A stretch of 18,267 bases of DNA from positions 1 to 18,267 of the forward strand of contig JANMJY010000289.1 of assembly GCA_031371615.1 (NCBI GenBank). Reading direction: 5' to 3'. A program made the translations under genes and the position numbers. Positions 1 through 5,718 of this stretch are shown here, one piece after another. The number at the start of each line of letters is the position of its first letter. The first letter of the stretch is position 1. The notes beneath the pieces are model-generated. The model was not told the origin of the DNA, did no database searches, and saw nothing but the letters and a program-made list of their open reading frames with translations. The DNA is from Gaiellasilicea sp031371615 (GTDB taxonomy: Bacteria; Actinomycetota; Thermoleophilia; Gaiellales; Gaiellaceae).

Positions 1-51
1 CGATTACGCGGGCGGTACGTAGAATCGCCTAGCACCGATCCCGGAGCCGCG

Positions 52-485
52 ATGCCAGAACGCCAAGCCCTCGAAACCCAGGATCTGCAGCGGCTGCTGG
101 CCGAAGTCTTCGCGCCCTGGGTGCGGGCGCTGGACCTTCAGGTGCGCGAACTGCGGTGGTGCTGGCGCTGCCGGTGGCGCCGCGGTTCGTGCACGGCGGC
201 GGCGTGTTGTGCGGGCAGACGCTGATGGCCGCGGCCGACACCGCGATGGTGCTGGCCATCAGCCAGCACATCGGCGGCTTCAGGCCGATGACCACCGTTC
301 AGCTGCAGACCAGCTTTTTGCGCCCGGTGCCCGGCGACACCGCCGAGGTCATGCTGGTGGCCCGGGTGCTGCGCGCCGGCAAGAGCCTGGTGTTCGGCGA
401 GGTGCAGGCGCTGGACGCCGCGCCGGACGCCCAGCCGCTGCTCTTCCACGGCGGCGGCTACCGCGTGCTGCAAGAGTCGCGTTAG
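52..485 (+). pseudogene. PaaI-family (hotdog-fold) thioesterase, frameshifted
   Basis: This looks like a small acyl-CoA thioesterase of the PaaI/hotdog type, which would hydrolyse acyl- or aryl-CoA in the cytoplasm. The N-terminal part (MPERQALETQDLQRLLAEVF..) reads from ATG 52, with GGAG at 43-46 as ribosome binding site. The core reads in another frame, opening at GTG 156 and running to TAG 483-485. That part holds the PaaI active-site signature HGGGVLCG..LMAAADTA and the hotdog strand pattern. A 1-nt insertion or 2-nt deletion near 140-156 is needed to join the halves; joined, the protein would be about 144 residues, normal for the family. Codon use is CTG/GTG/AGC-rich, unlike the CTC/GTC/TCG-rich genes that follow. 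It could be a decayed transferred gene, a sequencing error, or a contig join; a shortened protein from GTG 156 is also possible. Confidence 0.7.
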
Positions 486-1069
486 TCCGGCTCGCCGAAC
501 GGGTCTCCGCCGTAGGGGAAGTGGCGGGAGTGGTCGCCGCTGTCCCAGGCCTCGCGGAGGCCGGGCGCCGTCAGGTCCCAGTCGGGGCGGATCTCGCGTG
601 TGACCTCGCGGAGGTCACGGCGGAGCTCGTCGACCGACGGCCTACCCCAGAACCAGTAGCCGTTGTAAACGCTGTAGACCACCAGCCCAGGCCTGAGCAC
701 GAGCGTGTGCGGGATCATCGGGTCGTGGTGGGGGTCGGTGTACTCCTGGATCTGTAGGTCTTTCTGCACCTTGCGCCCCGGATCCGAGAGGAAGGTCCAG
801 TTCGCCCCGACCGAGCCGCGGAACTCGTTCAGCGCGAGGATGTTGTCGGTCGTGATCGTGACGATCTTGGTGTAGGCGACCGCGAGCTTCGAATGGAAGG
901 CCGCGAGCTCGAGGTGCTGCTGGTGGTCCTTGGGGCAGAAATGGCCGCGGGAGAGCACGAGGATCATCGGATCGTTGCCCTGCAGCCTGCTCAGGGTGCG
1001 GCGCTTCTTCGCGTGGTCGGTCAGCTCGTAGTCCGGGAAGGTGCCACCGGGGACGATGTCTGGGCGCAC
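482..1069 (-). CDS. Peroxiredoxin-like (AhpC/TSA-type redoxin) protein, single cysteine
   Basis: This 195-residue thioredoxin-fold protein belongs to the AhpC/TSA redoxin group, cytosolic thiol enzymes that reduce peroxides. The likely peroxidatic cysteine is Cys45 in SRGHFCPKDHQQ, at the usual place after the second strand. It is the only cysteine, so a resolving partner (another protein or a low-molecular-weight thiol) would be needed. The end (about residues 165-195) is rich in Asp, Gly and Trp and is not part of the core fold. The start is GTG at 1069, chosen because AAGGAG lies 6 nt upstream. It is the last gene of the long minus-strand run, 71 nt after the DUF1349 gene. Its TAA stop (482-484) overlaps the TAG stop of the converging thioesterase. 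The substrate is unknown; it may not be a true peroxidase. Confidence 0.75.
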   Translation of the reverse strand: MRPDIVPGGTFPDYELTDHAKKRRTLSRLQGNDPMILVLSRGHFCPKDHQQHLELAAFHSKLAVAYTKIVTITTDNILALNEFRGSVGANWTFLSDPGRKVQKDLQIQEYTDPHHDPMIPHTLVLRPGLVVYSVYNGYWFWGRPSVDELRRDLREVTREIRPDWDLTAPGLREAWDSGDHSRHFPYGGDPFGEPD

Positions 1070-1089
1070 GGCTCACTCCTTCACGTCAG

Positions 1090-1133
1090 TTGGTCTGAGG
1101 CGACGCTCCCGAGCGAGCGGCAGCGGAGACCAA
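1090..1133 (-). repeat. Inverted repeat / hairpin between DUF1349 and peroxiredoxin-like genes
   Basis: A perfect 7-nt inverted repeat, TTGGTCT at 1090-1096 and AGACCAA at 1127-1133, encloses a GC-rich inner stem (CGCT/AGCG around 1104-1115). It fills most of the 71-nt gap and ends about 20 nt before the GTG start of the peroxiredoxin-like gene. There is no T-tract, so it is not a classic terminator. It could be a protein-binding site or a leader structure. Confidence 0.35.
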
Positions 1134-1140
1134 GCGGCCC

Positions 1141-1743
1141 TCACGTGCCGTCTCGCAGATCGGCGAGTCGTCTGCTTGCGTACATGATCTCGGAGAAGCT
1201 CGCACTGCAGCCGGCGCCGCTCGGAGACTGAGCCCCGAAGCCGACGCCGACGTCGCTCCGAGATAGTCCGAACTGGCGGATCAACTGCCACCGCTCGCCG
1301 TCCCGCGACGCGTGGAAGGCGAAGGAGGCGCCGACGCGTGCAAGACGCAACCACGCTTCCACGCCCTGGACGATGTGCGAGTTGCAGTCGTCGGAGGCGC
1401 CGCGCGTCACGACCGAGACGATCATCGGGACGGCCTGAGGAGAGAGCTCGAGACAGAGCTTCGCCCAGGTCGTGTCGTCGGCGTGGAGGAAGAGCGAGCC
1501 GGCGTCGAACGGCGATGCCGCATCGATCCGGACGCGGGCGAGCAGCGTGAAGTCTTCGTCCGGTGGAGTGCCGATCAGGGCCGGTGCGTTCAGCACGGGC
1601 TCGCCCCCGGCGGGATTCGCGAACCAGTCCGTGTTCGGGCCGGCGTCGATCGTCAGCCGTCCGCTCTCGATGCTCCAGCTGGCGGGCCGGCGGAGCCACG
1701 AGAACGAGATCGGCAAGTCGGGAAGAGCGACTCTGCTTGCCAC
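1141..1743 (-). CDS. DUF1349 (concanavalin A-like) domain protein
   Basis: This 200-residue protein matches the DUF1349 pattern throughout: an early FSWLRRPASW block, the TDWF..P motif near residue 40, the DFTLLARV strand, DAGSLFLHADDTTWAKLCLE in the middle, and VTRGASDD followed by WLRLARVG and a late RDGERW block. Such proteins fold as beta jelly-rolls related to lectin/glucanase domains. Most have no proven enzymatic role, though some are annotated as binding sugars or as regulators. There is no signal peptide, so it should be cytosolic. The GTG start (1743-1741) follows the TAA stop of the upstream oxidoreductase with no gap, so translation is probably coupled. Its job in the pathway cannot be read from the sequence. 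Confidence 0.8.
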   Translation of the reverse strand: MASRVALPDLPISFSWLRRPASWSIESGRLTIDAGPNTDWFANPAGGEPVLNAPALIGTPPDEDFTLLARVRIDAASPFDAGSLFLHADDTTWAKLCLELSPQAVPMIVSVVTRGASDDCNSHIVQGVEAWLRLARVGASFAFHASRDGERWQLIRQFGLSRSDVGVGFGAQSPSGAGCSASFSEIMYASRRLADLRDGT

Positions 1744-2685
1744 TTACGTCAGCGTCACCACGATCTTCGCGTTCGCACCGTCGGCCTGGCGCTGCCAGGC
1801 CTCTGCGACCCGATCCAGCGGGTAGCTCACGATGTCGAGGACGATCTCGCCGGCGGCCGCGTGCCCGACGAGCTCCAGGTACTGCTCCCGGAAGACGTCC
1901 TTCGGCACGGCGAAGTCCGTGAAGCCGTAGATCTCGCCCATCTTGCCGCGGATCGCCGCCGAGGCCAGCGGCACCTCCGCGGCAGCCGACTGGCCGATCT
2001 GGACGAGGCGCCACCCCGGCGCGGCCGCCTGGATGGCAGCGGCCGCCGGCGGGCCCCAGAGCGTGTCGACGATGTGGGTGGGGCCGTCGCCACCCGCCGC
2101 TTCCTTGAAGGCGGCGACCAGGTCGTCCTCATCGAGGCTCACGGTCGCGTCGGCGCCGAGCTCGGCTGCGCGCTTCAAGCGCTCGGGGTTACGACCGGCC
2201 GCGACGACGCGCTCCGCGCCGAGGAGCTTCGCCGCCTGCGTCGCCACGAGTCCGACGGTGCCGGTCGCGCCGAGCACGAGCACGCGATCGTCCTTCCGCA
2301 CGGGTGCGCGCCAGACGACGGGCATCCAGCCGGCCATCCCGGCGATGCCGCACGAGGCCGCGATCTCGTCGGTAACGCCGTCCGGGAGCGGGATGCCGAG
2401 CGCGGCCGGTGCAGCCGCGCGTTCCGCGAGCAGTCCGTCGCGGGCGACGCCGAGGCCGTCACCGAAGAGATAGACCCGCGTGCCGTCGCCGGCGCGGCCC
2501 ACGCCCTCGCAGCCCGGAACGTATGGGAACTCCGGATGGCCGCCGAAGTAGCGGCCCGCGCCGACGTTGACATCGATCGGGTTGAGCGATACCGCCGAGA
2601 CCTCGTAGACCGCCTCGCCCGAGGGCTCGGGCAGGTCGGCGAGCTCCGGTGGTCGGCCGAGCTCGCTGATCACTGCTGCTCTCAC
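1744..2685 (-). CDS. Medium-chain (MDR) oxidoreductase, quinone-reductase type
   Basis: This 313-residue NAD(P)H-dependent oxidoreductase belongs to the quinone oxidoreductase branch of the medium-chain dehydrogenase/reductase family. It has an N-terminal GroES-like domain with SLNPIDV and VPGCEGVG, then a Rossmann domain with VLVLGATGTVGLVATQAAKLLGA near residues 150-170 and a VVAAGRN segment typical of NADPH binding. The zinc-binding cysteines of alcohol dehydrogenases are absent. The open frame extends far upstream, but homology begins at VRAAVISELG, so I place the start at GTG 2685 with AGAGGTGGG upstream. It follows the thiol dioxygenase gene after 80 nt and is joined directly to the DUF1349 gene. 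It probably reduces an enone, quinone or reactive carbonyl; the true substrate is unknown. Confidence 0.88.
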   Translation of the reverse strand: MRAAVISELGRPPELADLPEPSGEAVYEVSAVSLNPIDVNVGAGRYFGGHPEFPYVPGCEGVGRAGDGTRVYLFGDGLGVARDGLLAERAAAPAALGIPLPDGVTDEIAASCGIAGMAGWMPVVWRAPVRKDDRVLVLGATGTVGLVATQAAKLLGAERVVAAGRNPERLKRAAELGADATVSLDEDDLVAAFKEAAGGDGPTHIVDTLWGPPAAAAIQAAAPGWRLVQIGQSAAAEVPLASAAIRGKMGEIYGFTDFAVPKDVFREQYLELVGHAAAGEIVLDIVSYPLDRVAEAWQRQADGANAKIVVTLT

Positions 2686-2765
2686 AGGTCGGTTCCCACC
2701 TCTCGGACTATACGACCGCGCGCCGGCGCCGAACTGGTGAGCACCGATCCAGTGACGATCGGGCT
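2686..2765 (-). promoter_or_regulatory. Short leader of the MDR oxidoreductase gene, possible promoter
   Basis: The 80-nt gap between the thiol dioxygenase and MDR genes holds the ribosome-binding stretch AGAGGTGGG and, at 2707-2712, a minus-strand TATAGT that could be a -10 element about 21 nt before the GTG start. No convincing -35 box is present at 16-18 nt. An internal promoter is possible but weakly supported. Confidence 0.25.
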
Positions 2766-3302
2766 CTAGACGGGGTGGTCCACGTGGCTCGCGCCGACCT
2801 CTTCGAGGTAGGACATCGACGTGCGGCACAGCGACCCGTGCTCGTCGGCCTCGTAGTAGCCCATCCGCCACAGCGGCGGCGAATAGCAGTGGATCGAGGT
2901 GGCGGGAGGCCCGCCGGCATGACGCACCCCGTGGATGTACGCGGCGTCGAACTCGAACACCTCGCCCGCCTGCCGCGTGCGGCTCGCGTGGACGAACCCG
3001 TCCGCCCCGAAGAGGAATCGGTCTTCGACGAGCTCGCCCTCGCAGACGTAGACCGCTCCCGAGGACAGGTCGTGATCGTGATAGCCGGTCTTCTGGTCGT
3101 CGAGCCAGCAGATCATCCAGACGTCCAGATGGGTGTCCCGGTAGAGCTGGATGTAGATGCGCTGCCCGGCGTCGTGCCGCACGTTCGAGTGCCAGAGCTC
3201 CGGCGTCGTGCCGATCGCGGTCGCGAGCTCGACGAGCTCGCCGCGCGCGAGGTCGCGGTCCGTCGGGAGCCGCTCCGTGATGAAGGTGTGGACGTCGGTC
3301 AT
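2766..3302 (-). CDS. Thiol dioxygenase of the cysteine dioxygenase family
   Basis: This 178-residue cupin-fold, non-haem iron enzyme belongs to the cysteine dioxygenase family, which oxidises a thiol (cysteine, 3-mercaptopropionate, mercaptosuccinate or similar) to a sulfinate with O2. The three iron-binding histidines are visible: His75 and His77 in GYHDHDLSSGAVYV and His124 in YIHGVRH. The second-shell His138 and Tyr140 lie in SIHCYSPPL. Gly82 occupies the region where the mammalian enzyme has the cross-linking cysteine, as in most bacterial members. The ATG start (3302-3300) overlaps the stop of the upstream amidohydrolase gene as ATGA. Iron dioxygenase chemistry is well supported; the thiol used is not. 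Its place in this run suggests a sulfur-containing pathway intermediate. Confidence 0.87.
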   Translation of the reverse strand: MTDVHTFITERLPTDRDLARGELVELATAIGTTPELWHSNVRHDAGQRIYIQLYRDTHLDVWMICWLDDQKTGYHDHDLSSGAVYVCEGELVEDRFLFGADGFVHASRTRQAGEVFEFDAAYIHGVRHAGGPPATSIHCYSPPLWRMGYYEADEHGSLCRTSMSYLEEVGASHVDHPV

Positions 3303-4165
3303 GCGAGGAGTGCTGTCGGGGAGTCGTGACACAGAGCGTCGACCGCAGCCTGGCCAAAGGTGCGGACGTGTTCGAGCGTAAAGCACGCATCGATGACCGG
3401 AGCGTCGCTTCCGAACACGATCTGCTTCGCGCCGAACGTCGCGAGGCACAGCTCGAGAGCGCGCCGTCCGTACGACGACGTCTCGAGATACAGCGAGGGA
3501 TGCAAGGCATTGCGGATGTCGAAACCGCGCGCCTGCATCCGCTCGAGCTGGAACGGCGCCCCGCCGGCGAGGATCGAGAAGACAACGCGAAGGTTCGGCC
3601 AGCGATCGACGCCGTGTGCAAGCCACGCGCCGTAGGCACGCTGCATCTGGGCGGTGTACTCGACGGCCGGCGCCCACCACCCCGGCGCGCCGGGCGGAAG
3701 ACGGGTCGGGCCCGGGTGGATGAACACGAAGGTGCCACGGCGTTCGGCCTCGTCGAGCACCGGACCGACCCGGTCGAGCTCGGCGAGATCGTCCGCGGCG
3801 AGAATCGTGCCCACGAAACCGTCCTGCGGCTGGTCGATCGACAGCGCCAGCAGGCGACCGCAACTCGCCTCGATCGCGGCGACAGCGCCTTCGTGATAGG
3901 CGCGCCGGAGCGGCTCGGCATCCTCCTCGTCGAGCCGGTGGATGCCGAGCGTCGGCGGGCACGAGACGATGGCGACGTCGAGCCCGGCTCGATCCAGCCG
4001 GGCGAGACATGCGTCGAGTCCGTATGTCGCCGGGTCGAGCGCGAACGCGCCTTCTCCTGCGACGACGAGCATGCCGTCGCGGAGGCACGGCGCGGAGCTC
4101 CGCTCGGACAGCATCTCCACGAGCGGCTCCGGCCACAGATGCTGGTGGACGTCGTATGTCGTCAA
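3299..4165 (-). CDS. Amidohydrolase_2 (ACMSD-like) family metal-dependent hydrolase/decarboxylase
   Basis: This 288-residue TIM-barrel protein belongs to the amidohydrolase family 2, whose members include decarboxylases such as ACMSD and lactone or amide hydrolases. It begins with the metal-binding DVHQH motif (Asp5, His7, His9), has His150 in FIHPGPT and Asp254 in FGSDAPV. The usual His before the Gly-Gly of the sixth strand is absent: the segment reads FSILAGGAP (about 196-204). The only usable start is TTG 4165, since a stop lies five codons upstream in frame; no clear Shine-Dalgarno sequence precedes it. It comes 56 nt after the lyase gene and overlaps the thiol dioxygenase gene by 4 nt, so the two products probably act together. 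Reaction and substrate are unknown. Confidence 0.85.
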   Translation of the reverse strand: MTTYDVHQHLWPEPLVEMLSERSSAPCLRDGMLVVAGEGAFALDPATYGLDACLARLDRAGLDVAIVSCPPTLGIHRLDEEDAEPLRRAYHEGAVAAIEASCGRLLALSIDQPQDGFVGTILAADDLAELDRVGPVLDEAERRGTFVFIHPGPTRLPPGAPGWWAPAVEYTAQMQRAYGAWLAHGVDRWPNLRVVFSILAGGAPFQLERMQARGFDIRNALHPSLYLETSSYGRRALELCLATFGAKQIVFGSDAPVIDACFTLEHVRTFGQAAVDALCHDSPTALLA

Positions 4166-4182
4166 CGCACGGCAACTCTGTC

Positions 4183-4219
4183 AAAAATCCGCAGCGCCGC
4201 CCGTGGCGCGGACGGGCGG
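4183..4219 (-). terminator. Possible weak intrinsic terminator after the lyase gene
   Basis: On the minus strand, just after the lyase stop, an 8-bp GC stem (arms at 4212-4219 and 4197-4204, 7-nt loop) is followed about 9 nt later by five T residues (4187-4183). The gap between stem and T-tract is longer than in classic terminators, so it may only reduce read-through into the amidohydrolase gene. Confidence 0.3.
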
Positions 4220-4221
4220 GT

Positions 4222-5655
4222 CTACGCCGGCTCTGCGAGCAGGCCGGAGCGGACGAGCTCCCGCACGGGCTCCACGTCCTGCGGCGGCGGCTCTCCGCGC
4301 CCCGTTGCCGGAATGCGCTCGCGCACGCGTGCATAGGCGGCCCCGGTGCCCGAGCCGAGCTGAGGGCGACCGCGAAGGTCGATCGCCTGCGCCGCGACGA
4401 TCAGCTCGATCGCGGCAAGTCGCTCGCCGAGCGCGACCTGCTCGGCGAGGCGTCGTGCGGACAGCGGCGCGAGCGTGATCCGATCCTCGACTCCCTCGTG
4501 GTGAATCGTGCTGCCGGTCTCCGCCGAGACGGGCTGCGTGAGGAGGCGCGCCTCGCCTGCGAGAGCCTGCGCCGGCACACCGAACTCGGACAGGCCGCTC
4601 TCGGCCAATCCGGCCTCCGCCGCCAGCCCTTCCGGCAGACCGGTGAGCGGCGACTGGAGCAGCTTCACCGCGCGCTCGGATGCGCTCGTCAGCACCGGCG
4701 CGAGCGCGATGCGTGCGAAGTCGAGCGCGGCCGCAAGCGGCAGCACGTCGAAGTTGCCGACCGAGATGATCGCCCCTTCCTCCACGAGCACGAGCGGGTT
4801 CTCCTGCGAAGCGTTCAGCTCGATCGCAAGCTGCGAGTGCGCGAACCCGAGCCCGTCGAGCGCCGCGCCGTGCACGTGTGGCACGCAGCGAAAGCTGAGC
4901 GGGTCCTGGAGGTTCCGCGCCGCACCCTCCGCCCACAGGTAGCTGCCCTCGAGCAGCAAGGTCAGCCGTCGCACGGCCGCCTGTAGTCCGGGGAAAGGCC
5001 GGTGCCGACCGATCGCGGGGTGGAGGAGCGTCAGGTTGGCCGCCAGCGCCTCCAGGTCGAGTCCGGCGGCGACGTCGAGGGTGTCCAGGAGCCGCCGGGC
5101 GTCTGTGAGCGCGAGCGCCGCGAGCGCGGTCGAGTAGGCGTTGTGGTCGAGCAGCGCGAGACCCTCCTTCGCCGCGAGCGCGAAGTCGCCGAGAACGGAG
5201 TGCGCGAGGTCGGCGTTCGCGGGCAGGTCGGCCATGCCGATCGACCCGAGCGAGCGGACGACGGGTGGCGGTTCCTCGTTCAACGCGGTGACGAGCCGCT
5301 CGACGAGCTCGAGGCGCACGCCGGCCGCGCCGCGCGCGAGGCCGTTCGCGAGCACGAGCAGCTGCGCGCGCGCCACGTCGGCCGGGGCAGGGTCACCTTG
5401 CCCCACGCGGTGCTCGAGGATCAGCTTCGTGCTGAAGTCCGCGCGCCCGGCCGGCTCGACGCTCGTGCGTTGGCGCACCCCGACGCCGGTCGTGAGGCCG
5501 TAGACCGCGCCGCCGTCCTCGAGCGCGCGTTCGACGACGGCGCGGCCCGCGCGGACGCGTTCCGCGACGCCGCCGCCGAGGTCGACCGCCTCGCAGCCGC
5601 GCGCGACGCGAACAACCTCTGCCGCCGTGAGCGAGTCGCCGGTGAGCGTGACCAC
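4222..5655 (-). CDS. Aromatic amino acid lyase (HAL/PAL) family protein lacking the MIO tripeptide
   Basis: This 477-residue protein has the full histidine/phenylalanine ammonia-lyase architecture: YGLTTGVG with Tyr52, His82 in LILEHRVGQGD, QDPLSFRCVPHVHGA with Arg256, ELNASQENPLV, VGNFDVLPLA and a late HEGVEDR with Glu390. The Ala-Ser-Gly that cyclises to the MIO electrophile is missing: GSVGASGDLAPL of normal enzymes is replaced by GSIGMADLPANAD (137-149). The NGTQ motif is also changed, to DHNA (170-173). It should therefore not be a normal MIO-dependent ammonia-lyase. Ergothionase, which expels trimethylamine from ergothioneine, is a family member I recall as working without MIO. Elimination of a good leaving group such as a quaternary amine is thus a plausible but unproven role. 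Start GTG 5655, 63 nt after the SSADH gene. Confidence 0.85.
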   Translation of the reverse strand: MVTLTGDSLTAAEVVRVARGCEAVDLGGGVAERVRAGRAVVERALEDGGAVYGLTTGVGVRQRTSVEPAGRADFSTKLILEHRVGQGDPAPADVARAQLLVLANGLARGAAGVRLELVERLVTALNEEPPPVVRSLGSIGMADLPANADLAHSVLGDFALAAKEGLALLDHNAYSTALAALALTDARRLLDTLDVAAGLDLEALAANLTLLHPAIGRHRPFPGLQAAVRRLTLLLEGSYLWAEGAARNLQDPLSFRCVPHVHGAALDGLGFAHSQLAIELNASQENPLVLVEEGAIISVGNFDVLPLAAALDFARIALAPVLTSASERAVKLLQSPLTGLPEGLAAEAGLAESGLSEFGVPAQALAGEARLLTQPVSAETGSTIHHEGVEDRITLAPLSARRLAEQVALGERLAAIELIVAAQAIDLRGRPQLGSGTGAAYARVRERIPATGRGEPPPQDVEPVRELVRSGLLAEPA

Positions 5656-5678
5656 GCCGTCTAGGATCGCACGGATCG

Positions 5679-5696
5679 GGCGAGCGAAAGCTCACC
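5679..5696 (-). repeat. Small hairpin upstream of the lyase gene
   Basis: On the minus strand GGTGAGC-TTTC-GCTCGCC forms a 7-bp stem (one G-T pair) with a 4-nt loop, in the 63-nt gap between the SSADH and lyase genes. No T-tract follows, so it is not a classic terminator. It could affect transcript stability or translation of the lyase, whose ribosome binding site is weak. Confidence 0.3.
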
Positions 5697-5718
5697 GGCG
5701 GCGAGGCCGGTCCCGCCG

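Noticed and set aside
1312..2769. 485-codon open frame on the plus strand
   Set aside because: It is antisense to the DUF1349 and MDR genes, which both match families; its translation shows no domain.
2686..3921. Upstream extension of the MDR oxidoreductase open frame
   Set aside because: The frame stays open through two other genes, but family similarity starts only at GTG 2685. The upstream part is an out-of-frame reading of the dioxygenase and amidohydrolase genes.
4222..5655. Annotation of the lyase as histidine ammonia-lyase HutH
   Set aside because: The MIO tripeptide and NGTQ motif are missing, and no hutU, hutI or hutG neighbours are present.
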